Positions 1 through 13,146 of a DNA stretch of 64,000 nucleotides are shown in pieces (the first letter of the stretch is position 1; every line of letters begins with the position of its first letter). The notes beneath the pieces were generated by a model that ran no database searches, was not told where the DNA came from, and saw only the letters and a list, made by a program, of their open reading frames with translations. Position numbers and translations under genes: made by a program. The DNA is taken from positions 12,806,336 through 12,870,335 of the forward strand of contig NW_019211457.1 in the NCBI RefSeq assembly GCF_002443255.2, given 5' to 3'. This DNA comes from Varroa destructor (taxonomy: Eukaryota > Arthropoda > Arachnida > Mesostigmata > Varroidae).

Positions 1-1136
1 ACAGAAAAACTTCGTTAACTACGACCGCCGGGTCATACAATGCTGCGTTGTTACATCAACAAAATTAAGATACGTTATTAAACACAGCTTGATGACTGTT
101 TAATTTAGTGGAAGCTGAAATTGTTGAATTTTAAAAACGTTATATTATCTTCGTTCAAGCGCTATTGACCGAGTTTTTTTGATGCGGTGATACAACTAGG
201 ATCGACCATACATCGTTAGCACATATAGAAATTGCACGATGTCTACACAGTTGAAACGATGACGGATCGGTTCACGAACGTTCGCATGTCTTTGGTCCAA
301 AGTAAAAAAATATTTGGCCGCTTAGAAAAGGGTATATGCCATCAAAACGATTCTTTAATTTGAAGTGCTCAACACTATAGTAAAGGTACAGTGAAACACG
401 TAACAGGCAAAAACAAATTTCCTACGCAATTCAACCGCCTTCTTCTATTACCTCTCTAGAATTGAGCATTTTGACTTTGTACGGAAAAATTCATGTAGCT
501 AGGCTAGGAGAGCTTTGCGGCTAGCGAACTTTAGCAATAGTGTATAGTAAGGGTCGCATTCGCGCTCTCAGTGACACTCGTCTAAAGGTAACAAGTGATT
601 GTGCTTGGCGGATAACCATTTCCTCACTGTATATGTATAAAGCATTATATTCTGCATGTCATACAGAGTATAGAAAACAGGATGATAAGTCTATACTGGC
701 CGACCGTCACTCAGTACTCGTTGTACTATGTAGCACCGTCCCTCGAGGTCATTGTGAGGCCGTGCTTGATAACAGCTTCTGTTTTGTCAAAAGTGTGTTC
801 AGGCTTATTACAGGGTGAAATGACCCTTCACCTGTGAATTGCTCGCTACAACGTCCTCTGTAGGTTGAATTAATGTTGTAAATGATTTCGGGAACGTTTT
901 CTATTCGAGTTCTAAAGGAAGATGCTCCTCAAATAATTTCATCACTCAGCACTGAGTATTTAGCTGCCCGTGTTTTAAGCAGGTTAAATTCTTTACGTTC
1001 ATCTGCAGTGACATTTGGTGGCAGATGAGGGCTGATACTTCGTCCTGGAACGGTATAAGCAAAAGGTAATAAAAGAAGCTAACTTGTTCACACTGATAGT
1101 AGTGCATATTTTGATCGGCGATCATGAAATATTGTA

Positions 1137-1137
1137 C

Positions 1138-1169
<32 letters not shown>

Positions 1170-1188
1170 ACATATATATATATATATT
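1137..1188. repeat. (AT)n microsatellite with TGTA interruptions
   Basis: Alternating TA/AT tract broken by TGTATGTATAC. The Tyr/Ile-rich open frames over it on both strands are artefacts of the repeat. Confidence 0.95.
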
Positions 1189-4100
1189 AGTGCCGTACAT
1201 CTATATAAGAAAATAAAGTTCACACGATTTAGCGGTCGTGGCGTAGATCTATCTCGTGTTTTTTTGGCCTAATAAAAGATGTTTTCGAACGTAAATGGCG
1301 CCGCAGTCAGCGTAGCGCGGGCGCGTACGCGTTTTTTGCTGTGCGTTTCAGTTGCTTAATAACGAAAAGATTATAAAACTAGTTTATGTGAGACCATAAG
1401 CTGATAAGTGAAGTAGAACGCGGACGTACTCATCTTTGAGTAGTGAAACAGCTGAGTGGATATAGGTCGAGTGTTCTGGTGATTCTGGCATGTTAACTCT
1501 AAAATACTCCTTGTTTGATTATAGTATTTCTTTCGCGAAGATAAATTTTGATGGGAGGCGGTTAATGCAGCTATACACACATCGTTTCTGGAGTCCGCTG
1601 CATGTAGGGCAAGATCACATTTGAGCTTTTAAGCTGCTTGTAGAAATGAACTGATGAAACGATCAGTAGAAGGCAAACAGCCTGTTGTGACCAGGATCAT
1701 CGAACCGCATTAAATGTTCGTCGTTTAAACAGGCTATAATTAAGTGGTGCCAGCTTTTACGTCTGTCTTGTTCTACTCGCTGAAGCCTCGGAAGATGTCC
1801 CCACTTAACCAACAGGTGATATGCAGTAAGGACTATGCAATGCATTTTTGTTGTATTTCGTTTAATCCTACCTTGCTGATATCAGTGCTGCATCGACTAT
1901 TCCTGCAATATAAACTACTTTTTATAGGTTTGGTCTCAGTGCTCTCCGAGGACCTTAAGATTTCTCTAATTATTTAGCAAAGTCGCCTAAAAAAAGTTGC
2001 ATTTGCGCCCGTAACATCTCCAATCATAAAACGTCACTAGCTAAATACAAGAGAGAAATCAAATCTCTTTTTTTTTCTAAATTTTTATTTATCTTTATAT
2101 ATTTATTATCCGGTTCCGTGGACTAAACTTCGTTTATTCGATAAAAAAACTTGCAGGCCGACTATGGGTTGGCGAACAATTTTTTCAATTTTAGCAAATT
2201 GTTTGGGTAGGTCTTGTGATCTTTTGCGCAAGGAACACCCGAAGTGGAATCGATAGGCTTAATTATAAGTGGCGCGCTTTCATAGGTGCTGATGTGGTAC
2301 CTAGTTTAAGTTTAGCCACAAACGTCGGTCGCGAAATTTAGTATCACGTAGGCACTGGGTCTCGATCTGGTGATTATCTGAAATTAATGAACAAAATCAA
2401 TGTGTCTATTAACACAGCTACGTATACTTAGGCTGATACTCAATGGTGGCTTGTACTCTACATAAGGATGAATAGCGTGCCGGAATCGATGTAGATTTTG
2501 CCTGCAGCGTTTTCCGTAACATGTGAATGGTAACACACTATTATGACGATAATTAACTAACGCAACTTCACTTACTATCGTGTATAGCAGAGCCCTTGGC
2601 TAATTAAGTCTCTTTCACGTGTAATACTTACGCAACTTGATTTAAAAAGTTGTTAGATGTCCCCAATTGGATTTCTTTCAATGATAAAATATAGCTAATT
2701 AGTGCAGAAAAAAAAAACAGCGGGTGCAGTAGAGGTCTTGTGTAAACGAGAGGTGGTAAGCCGTTGTGGTACGTATACAGGGCTTGAACTGCATACACTT
2801 CGATGGAATTGTCAAACTGGAACGGCCAAGAGGGTATAATCACACTTTTCGCAGTGACCTGACAAGAACATTTTAAAAAGAGAAACCAGCGCGAGTATGA
2901 GCTTATTCCATGTTTGAGTAACAATAATCCAGAATGCGTTATGTTATTTGCGATCTTTTTTGGCCAGGGAAAACCTAACTCAGCTCAGTAATGCTATCAT
3001 CGTCGGGAATGTAGCAACACGTTGGCATTGCTAAACAAACAAAAAAACACCCTATAGATCATAGATTATAATAACAAGAGCATAAGCTCAGCCCGTGCAG
3101 GGTTCGTATATCGTACTAGGGCACATTTGCATTCAAAAAGTATATATGCTCCGGGTTCTGTAATCCATTATTCGGTCTACGGCGGACTAGGCTTACAAGG
3201 TTAACAGTTAGTAGTGATGATGATTGATGTTACTTATATTTGTACTTACGATGTTCGTAGATGTTCACCGTAGTTGTAACGTCGTTTGTATATATAATAG
3301 GGGGATTCCTTAATGGGAGAACTGAGTGAAAAATTCTGCTTTTTAGGATACTAAAAGTCATGTGTCATAGTAAGTGTGCAGTGCTGCAAATATCATTTAG
3401 ACAAATACAAAAACACTGAGTACTTAGAGGTGCCTTGTATGTGCCATTGAAAAGAGATTTATGTAAGTTTCAATACTTACGGATCAAGCAACACGCGCTT
3501 CTGCTCTACCCTGTGTATTATATTATAATATTAATAATTATACACTATATTCTAATGGTTTCATAACGTTCGAAAGTTTAAACTTTGACGTATTTCAGAG
3601 CTGCAATTCGGCGACGGCTATTTTCGACTTAGTTCTTTCAGTGTTCGGCTTATGACTACTAGGTAAGCTTCTTTTCTCTCTTCACTTCGATCGTTCTTCG
3701 ATAAGGCATTGCTTTGGTGCGCTAAAAGTAGTTACACCGAGCGCCTCATTAACTACCGAGACATTTTACCACGGCGGTTTATATGGCTAAATTTGTGCTT
3801 GGGGAAGCTAGGGGTCGGTGGTTCACTGTCCGGCAATGACGATCAAGATCGTTCCATGTCATGCATTATCAATGAGAAAGGGATTCAGGATCATTCCAGG
3901 GTTGTCTGAGTATTGCCCAGAACGAACTACCCATTGCCACGAAGGACTCGTACCAAACAGAGAACCTAAAATTTCAAAAAAGAAACGTTACTTTAGCCTA
4001 CAGCTAGTTAAAAAAAGAATTGAAACTTCGTCTGAATAGATGGCACTAATTTAGACATAGAAATATTTATTTAAATACATTTACACAAAAGAACTGCTGT

Positions 4101-5578
4101 ACGCGAATAGATTTCACCATTCTATTAACAAGAAAAAAATAGGTCCGAAGCTAGAGCCGTCATCGTTTTATGCCTTGGGTGTCTCACCAACAAGATTGCT
4201 ATCTACAATAGAAACAGCAACGTGTGGCTATTCCGATTCGAATATAATAGGTACCTTTATCATTACCTTATCAAACATGAGAGGAAAACAAGCGTTTGAA
4301 TTATTAGGTAAAGTCGTCTGGCGAAAAGTCCTGTGTCAAACGTAGTGTTAAAGATCCCTTAAAGAAATGTTTATTTATAGAAAAGTAATTTTACGGGAAC
4401 ATAATTATCGTCTCGCACCTAAATCTCAACTTTTACTTGCGTGGTAGTCAAGACATTCTGCGTAGCCAGAAGCTTAATAATGCACTTTGCCCTGCATCCT
4501 CAAAACAATCCACTCTTGTGCAGCGATAGACAAATTCTGAACCGTTCAACGTGAAGCGCTTCAACTTGTAGTACTGTCATAAGCGGACATTACGGCAACA
4601 TTACGATTACTTAAGTAAATATAACGCGTTTTGTGATATGAGCTTATTGTTTGTCTGCTTTTTTTCGATAATGTAGCATAAATAAACTGTTCTACAAGTA
4701 AAGACATCTTTAATTCAATTTGTCCTTATTTACGTGATAAATCCGTCAACATTAAACGTGACCTCCTCGAACCAAACACGAGTAAAAAAGCTTAGAACAA
4801 ATGCAGTCTGGTCGGAAATTCTGATTGTGGCTGATAATTGGAGAGTGGTCAGTCATGTAAATTTTAATATGAATAGCATATCTTTGCTGGTACAAGGCAT
4901 CGAGCGATAATTTTTACGCGGACGATGACGTCGTTGCAAGAGAGTCAGCTTTCGAAGGCTTGGAACCAAGTTGAATGAATGAAGCACTGAAGATAGCATA
5001 AAAGCCATACAAGGAACGATGTCAGGAACACTATACTACTACTATACTACGCCATAAGAAACTTTACATTTAAATGACTGTGGCTAGTTCGATAGTGCTT
5101 GATAATAAAAAGATGTTGGAGAACAGTAATCCAAGATTCATCTTAAGGTTACTACAAGCGAGGCTGGTACAGATAAGGAAACGTCTCCCAACTTATGGCA
5201 ATGGTAACGTAAGTGACCGGTTAATAAGTGAACATTTTTTGAATGGTATAATACGTATGTTCGGACCCAAATGTTCGGATGAGGCTAACGGTATCAACTT
5301 GTTACCTCGATGCACCCGTTAACTTGTGATGTAATGCTCACACTGTGTAAATTATACTTTTTTCAACTTTAAATACGAACTTAGACGGTAATCAAAAATA
5401 ACTCTTTCACCGTAGACAGTGCACCAAAATACGTTACTGCTCCACTGTAAAAGAAAACTGTTCGCAATACAAAGCCAAAAACACTCAGCAAGAATTCTGT
5501 GGTCGAAAAATGGCATACTTTCGCAATGCCTCAAAATGCCGTCTAATGCTAATCTGTCTCTCGTAACCTTGAATAGCA

Positions 5579-5618
5579 GCAGAGGTAAATACCCATAGTC
5601 CGGGGTATTTACCTCTGC
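5579..5618. repeat. Perfect 16-bp inverted repeat (hairpin)
   Basis: GCAGAGGTAAATACCC and its exact reverse complement GGGTATTTACCTCTGC flank an 8-base loop. The surrounding DNA is intergenic. It can form a strong hairpin in DNA or RNA. No longer imperfect extension, target duplication or ORF was seen around it. Confidence 0.85.
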
Positions 5619-7300
5619 CTGCGCTTATCATCACTATCGTATATGAGCTAATTTAACCTTTCCCATTCATTTCAGAACGGGATCAGTTTATAGGTTGACG
5701 CGTAGGCCGAGTTATTTCGCACGACTATTTACCAATGTGTTTAGATGAAAGTGAAGCTTCGGCATATACAGTTGAGGGTTTTACTATTGTACGAAGCAGG
5801 TAGAGACAATGCTCGGCTAAACTTACTTGTACCTGTAGCAATCAAATATTCGTGCCTATATATAGCTAGTATTTCAACATCCAAAGAGAGGGCTTATCAA
5901 TGAAGCTCGAACGTTAGAACGGCGCTGTACTGACGGGGCTTCGTCGCTGTACAGAGAGAATACGTTGCACTGGCATTAGTTTGTACTTCATGAAAACGAG
6001 CATCAGCAGTTATTAGCCCTATAGCATTTCTATCGAAGCCAAGCGACAGGAGCTTCTCGTTCGTTGCGTTCCACCCGTGTGGGACGCGTCGGTGCGATCG
6101 GATAAATTGATCCAAAGAGGTTCGTTTCGCCCTTTGACAGGACCAAATGTACAGGAATGTCTGCCATTTGTTTTCATTCAAGTTTTTCAGTAGCTATTTT
6201 CTGGCATCGTCGGGTCGACGCACGTCGTCGCGTCCTGCTTGTACAGAAAAGCGGCCCGCGATGAGGCTCATAAGCCGAATTGCTACTGTTGTTAATGGCG
6301 ATGTCATTAGTGGCGTTAGGTTCTTTTGTCCAGTTGTTCTATAGTAACCGCTGATTTAACCGAAGCGCTTTTGGGACATTGCTTCCGAAACGAATCACTG
6401 ACCGCCATGACGTGTTATAGCGTGACGTTAGAAAAGGACTGCAATGATGTCAATTGAAATGACTGTCCTTTAACTTCTTGTTGTACTTTACGTTCGCAGT
6501 CATAATTAGATAGTTATGTAACCATTGAATAGACCTGCTAGAGATGCGAAATAGGAAGCGTACATTTATTAGCCGTGCGTATCTGATAAATGTCGCATTT
6601 GACTTTGCCTGGCTGTTCGCAGTTTGCTTCTACGTTATCGTCTGTCAAATTTGTCCGTGCTAAAAAAAAAACGTGCACCTTGCTAACGAACACGTGGGCC
6701 GAAATTGTGTGAAAAGATAAAGGAAAGAGGAAAACATTGTGACCGTAGGTGAAATTTTTCGCAGAGTCATCCCTAATACCTGTAGTCTGAATTACAATGA
6801 ACCTCACGGTGGCTTTTACTTCATTGACATAGCGAAAGGAAGTTGATTTTGTCATTTTGCCAAACAAAAAAGACTAATTGATTGACGTGATTTTTTCCAC
6901 AACTAAAAAAATATATGCAGAATCAATTTTTGAAATTGATTCGCGCCATATTTCCGGAAATATCTTCTGTAATATAGCAGTGATTACTACTGGCTATAAT
7001 AGAGGCTTTTTCGTAACACATTGCTCCCGCGAAATACGTACAGCACGCTCCATGAGTACGTAAACTATTTTCACTTTGTTCGAGCTAAATATAATCATAG
7101 CTTCAGTCTAGCACGTAATTTTCTTTGCATTATATAAGTTGTATAAATTTGCGGGGGTGTAGTGCTATGCAGTGCTTCGCTTGGGGGAGTAAATTCAGCG
7201 TTTCTAAATATCAAATTGTAAATGTCAAAAAGGCAAAATTGTCCACTTTTTGCTTTAGGTTCCTAGTTGGCGGTTGTTAAGCGCTGATTTTTTTATCAAT

Positions 7301-7329
7301 TAATATAATAATAATAACAACAACAACAA
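7301..7329. repeat. (ATA)n/(ACA)n trinucleotide repeat
   Basis: ATAATAATAATAA passes directly into CAACAACAACAA, a compound trinucleotide repeat. Confidence 0.85.
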
Positions 7330-9201
7330 TTTTACATCGGGCTCCATGATAGATGGATTTCAGTTAACTGCAGAAAATTAAGATAGGTTTGAAGCCAATA
7401 TAAACATGCTACTTATGCGTTTATCTTTTGGACTAAATAGTCTTGCTGTATTCTATAATAAACAACACTAATTTCTTTCTCTGATACGACCATTGAAAAT
7501 ATTCGTAAACCCCCGACTAATAACTATAATACACACACATATGGGCAAACAAAATAATGATTGTTTTTTAAAAAAGCGCGCAAATTGGCATTAACATTTT
7601 GAAAGACGCTATACATAACGTTTGGTAGAGGTAAAATAGCTCTAACAAATATCATAGTACAAACATTCCGGTACGTTAAAGCAACACCATTTACATTATG
7701 GTAAAAAAATCCTTTAAGTAAGCTTAAAGGTAAGTGAGCTAAAAACACGACAGATACCCAAGGTCAGCGTATACGGATGAAATAATAACCATAAACATTT
7801 AGCAAATTATACGAAGTACGTCAAACAGCGGAATTGTAAACCGGCTGATTTATAAAAGCAATATATCTGTGGCAGACTCCAATCGGTAATTTGTGAAGCA
7901 TTTTCAATGTTCATCTTTCAATTATAGACAGTCCTCAAATTGACATTCACTACCCTGGAACCTTGACACTGCCTTAGGCATCCCGCTGAAATAGGAAGCG
8001 ATGCTTTTGCCTTTCTACTGAATATCATTCTTCACGTCCGCGCTAGGGACCATGTCAAGGTGCTACGAAGCATTTGTTAACGCTTGCCCAAAACAGCTTG
8101 TTTGCTTTCTTAAGTCGACGATGCTGAATTAAAGGCGCATAGGGAACTAGTTTTTCGTCTTCCATCATATCATGTACGGTGACGGAAAACGCTACTGGGG
8201 TTGAATTTCCATTTTTCTCTACCTACACTTGCGAGTAGATTGCGAAATATAGTTTCAACATACAACGGTTGTCATTTGTTCCCGACAACTGACCCTAAAA
8301 TAGCTGTTTTCTATATATATTTCGAGCTTTTTGTCGCCACCGAACCCATGTGCAGATGACGCTCGCCACTCTACACTAGAGGCTGTCGAGAAATTTGAAG
8401 GTTTGTCTCGTATATGTGTTTCAGTCAATATAAAATTAGTAATTTAGCCATATTCAACAAAACTGAGCGGATTTGACCAAGTAACAATCGATGATGCATT
8501 TCATTCCAAAAGAAAATCGCGATAGGTGCCTTAGCGTCATAATACGGTGTCAATATTTAATTTACAATTGCTTTAATGCGAAAACGAATGATTCGGCGCT
8601 AGCTATTATATAAATACAGCAGCCTACCTCTATCGAATTTTTTTACGTATATAAATATGTAAAAAATTATCACTAATAAACAAACATCACACTTTCGTAA
8701 GCAAAGATTGTTTCATCGTTTACGTTTAATCCGTAAAGCTACCGAAGCCGAAAACAATAGCAGACGGCGCTCTGTGAACGACAATACTTTGCACCTCTAC
8801 CTGGCATTACCAGCTCTTGAGGCCCTGTAGGTAATACGATAATAATAAGCATAATTACATTATCACACCTTTTACAGGCACACACATGTCCTTAGCTTAA
8901 CTTAGCTCTGATTCGGCGGCGTGCAGCAATATATTGTCTTGTCTAGAAAATGGTCATTATTTGCGTACGACGATGAAAATAAGTAGCGTCACGAGACGCA
9001 AGCGAGCGACGAAGAACTTATGGAAGGCGTACAACATATCAGGAAAACGGGAGTGTTATCTTCAGATCTAACATTGAAATAGTTAAAGCGTCTTCACCAT
9101 GAACTGTCATTTATTGCAGGATGCCAAATTCTAACTAACGATTTGTGTCAACGTCGTTCACTGTTGAGCCTGTATAAATAGACACGTGCCCGAAAGACAT
9201 T

Positions 9202-9223
9202 AATATATATATATATATATATA
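9202..9223. repeat. (AT)n microsatellite
   Basis: Pure alternating AT tract of about 22 bases in gene-free DNA. Confidence 0.95.
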
Positions 9224-12200
9224 CAATGATTCGAAATTCTTCAGACTGTCATTGAAAAAGCACTCTGCATTGGTCTAGCTAACAGTAGAGCAGTGAAAAG
9301 ATCATTACCTACAGCGGAACGATTGATGCACTCAAAGACCATATGATAACTTCAAAACGGTAACAGTGGTGGCGAGTCATTATAACTACATTGCTCTCAT
9401 AGGGAACTCGCCTTCAATGAAACAGCTAAAGCGCTAGATGCAGCGGCTTGCGTCATTCTCCTAAAGCAGTGGATAATGTTTGGTTAGCAAAAAACACCTT
9501 ACCGCTTCAAACGATCACTACAGCCGGCATTTTGACCATACCATCAGTACTTTGGCGAAGATTGTGCCTCGCAGGGATCTTGCATGCTTACTTGCTTACA
9601 TACAAACATACATGTTTGGCCACCACATATTGATCTGAGTTGAACAAGTCTGCTACATTGTAACTATTAACTATTAACGGTGGTGTCGCAGATGGATTTT
9701 GGCTACATTTCGTCTAAACATAATTGAAAATACGTTTTTAATTGTGTTTACTGTAAAGTTCGCCGGAGTACAACAAACATCCCGGCTTTATTTTTCGGTG
9801 CAACAAAGAAAACAATTCCGGAGCCTTCGGTAAAGTTTACTTGTTCCTGAATTATATGATCTTTTATTACACGATATAGGCGATTATACACAGATATAAG
9901 CGGCATGTCTAGTTTGCAATAGGAAGACATAAACAGCTGCCGGACTCTCCAGCAGTAAATATATCTTTCCTCAATTCATAAATAGCGTAGCTTTTGAATG
10001 GACCTTCAAATGGAACCACTGGCTCCGTTTCCAACCTGACGTGCTTATGACTAAACAATAACAAATAACTACTCTACGTTAAAATGTTGGGCCTACTTCG
10101 ATCTGTCAGCTGTGGCTATTTCATAACGTACTTTGCCCTATAGAATCTTGCACGTTCTAAGGACATTAAAATTGCAGTCCGAAAGTCACCGCTGTGCAAT
10201 GACCCGCACATGTCGCCAGCGGGTTAACCCAAAAATTTTCTAGTTAGTCGATTTAATCGCCCACCAAAATGCCGAATTTTTAATCTATTGTACAGTAGGT
10301 TTGTAATCGACTGGATCCGCGTACGCAGCTGTTTGTAAATATGCAAAGTATCAAAAGTTATTACAGCTGATATATCCAATGCATGATAAATTCGATACTG
10401 ATCATTGTCCTTGAAGAATTCTCGTGTTTTCAACGTGACTAATGGTCGAAAAAAAAACACTTCAATTCAATTCAATTCTCTATAAATTACGTGGATCTGA
10501 GATTTCGTGGCGATGCACAAGCTTTATTCTATTCAGAAGTGGACGAAGGTGTACAAGTTGCTTTCCGGTGCGGCTTTTTCCAAACTTGTGCAATAGCACC
10601 GCCGCGTCGTATTGGGTTCGAAAAGAATGATTCACTTTGCTACAACCTTTTTTATCTGGGATAATCTCTCGAGTTTCTGTATAACATCATCATCTTAATT
10701 TCGTTATTTTTTGCCGTCTTATCGTTTCCCTTATTACTGCGGCGATTGCCATCTTCTGCTGTTTGAGAAACTCAGAAAACAGAAGTGTGGTGATGTTACA
10801 TCCAGGACTAGTATGGTACTTTCGGCGGGTTTCAACGGAGACATTAGACGGGCTCCAGCTAACAGTTTTAATCGCTCTAAGGGCCCCCGCTTCGTTGTAC
10901 TCTCTTGAACTCACAACAAATATTACTAGCTCACCACGCTAGATCACCGACAGCAATTCTACTATAGAGACACGCCCGTTCTTATGCATACGAACCTCAT
11001 ACAGACTTGATTATAAAGTATGGATGATCGTATAAGAAAACAGTATCTAGAAGCGGTACGTCGATATCTGGTTGAGACTCAGCTGATATTGCCTGGAATG
11101 CTTAGCGCCTAAACATTAATTTAATCAATCATCAATTTTATTTCTTATTGATCGAGCTAGCTGTTTAGTTTATCAACGATTCTTCGGACCTACAATTATG
11201 ACATACACTTTCCGAAACATCACTTGTACAGACTGTTCTTGAGATGACTTTTCTCTGTTTTCTTTTTTCGTTTGCGCAGTATCTAATCTATTATTCGTGT
11301 TACCGAATTATTCTTCGGTCTACTGTATTTAACGCACTCGACAGCTAGCTTGTCTCATTTTCGCAGTAAATAATCGCAGCGCAGCTGGCACTGACTCAAT
11401 AAATCCACCGTGCAGATGAAAGAAAGTGCTGATCTTCAATAGAGTTGTTTGTAATAGTAGCTACTTTTCCCTGCGACAAATAGGCGTTTCTGCGTTCGTA
11501 CAGAAGCAACGATACTTTTGTGGTTACAGATTATTTCAACGTTAGTGCAGCATCGGCGAAGTTCACGTGCGTGAACGTTTGCCCTTCTAGATTTGATTAA
11601 CTGACACACATGTTAGCAGGTAGCCATCGATGGGGCATTGATGATAATATAGAAGCAACTTGAGTTTGGCTGGATAAAGTTATACAGAGGAGTATGAAAA
11701 AGCATTTTCATTTGAAAGAATTTGATAATAGAAATCGCCAACGCTGACTCCAGAATACGCTAAAAATCGATATGGGAGGCTGTGAAAAAAATCAAGGATG
11801 AAGCCATTGCCTGGATAGCTTTCCTAAAAGTATGTGGTCCATGGTAAATATATAACAATACGTTATCGTATAGTACAGAAGTTTCTATTACCGATAAAAT
11901 TCTCTCGCCGAAGTAACAACCGAATCGTATGTCGATGCCATAGATACACAGTGTCAACATTATTAGGATTTTCTATTAGCAAACTATTTATAGGCTCGAG
12001 AACTGGAGCGCCATGTAACCACAAAGCTCTCGCTACTTGCGCGAGAGGCGTTTAGGTAACATAAGAGCAACAAATGCATGGAGCTCAAAGCGAGTGCACA
12101 CCTCATTGTGGATTTCCGAAGCCAGGACGGACATATACTGCATAACTTGATACTAATTGAAAACCGGCTTTGTTATTCGAAATCGGTACTCTTTGCCTTA

Positions 12201-12887
12201 CCTCTTATTTCTTGGCTTTCTTAATGAGATTTATTTTAGAGGGTTTGCACCGCTGTCCGTCTTGTCGTAAACATGCTTATTTGGTTCGCTTCGTTGCACA
12301 TTACTCACAATGTTACGCTAAAGCAATTAAATACGTTTCGTTATTTAATCTAGCCTCTAAGGTGGTATAGTAAGATAATTTTCATATATTAGAATGATAC
12401 TTTTTCAATTTCGTTAGTTATTAGTAGATTAAACGAATCACAATAATATAATCAGCCGGCTGGCTTTCGCTACTTATTGGCAAACTTTTTGGGTTAACTA
12501 TCCTCTGAATTATCTCATTTCTTGCTATTCGATCCGGCCTCTTGGAGCAGCTCAGGAAATGGACCGGCGACACGGATAGCACACTCGAAATGCTCACACA
12601 ATGGAGTGCCTAACTTTATCGAGATAATCATACGGACGAATCATCATCCAGTATGGAACAAAGATGAGATTTAGCTAGCTTCAGCCTATCGGGAAAGTCG
12701 AGCTTTAGCTTACGTTCACTGTAGCGTGCCTTTATGAGAATCGTGGACGCTCAGCTTTGCCACACCCGCTTACAGCTTAGCGACTGTAGAAGTCATCCAA
12801 CGAACTAAGTCATATCTTCCAAATACCCCTCGAAGTCTGACAGTTGACCTAGTAAAGTCGTTATTTTGATTATATTTTTTTGATACA

Positions 12888-12889
<2 letters not shown>

Positions 12890-12928
<39 letters not shown>
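12890..12928. repeat. (AT)n microsatellite
   Basis: About 39 bases of AT with one GTAT interruption near the 3' end. Confidence 0.95.
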
Positions 12929-13122
12929 GTATAAGTGTGAAGACTGGTGACTCTTATTTCTCAACACGTCAGTCACCGACGTAGCATACCCGTGGCAATA
13001 TCAGCCTTTATGTTTAGTAATTTCAGGAATCATTAAGTTAAAGCCATTTTTGCTCTAATTTGCATCCAGTGAGCTTGATCATAGGACTTCTAGGCATAGG
13101 TACTTGGTCAAAATATGGCGAG

Positions 13123-13146
13123 AATATATATATATATATATGTATA
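13123..13146. repeat. (AT)n microsatellite
   Basis: Second AT tract about 200 bases after the one at 12.9 kb. Confidence 0.9.

Noticed and set aside
946..1272. Tyr/Ile-rich open frames on both strands
   Set aside because: Produced by translation of the (AT)n repeat.
10542..10558. Exact 17-base match (GACGAAGGTGTACAAGT) to 28678-28694
   Set aside because: A single 17-base direct match is near chance level for a 64 kb window, and the flanks do not extend it.
12770..12976. Minus-strand open frame with an (IY)n run
   Set aside because: Produced by the AT microsatellite.
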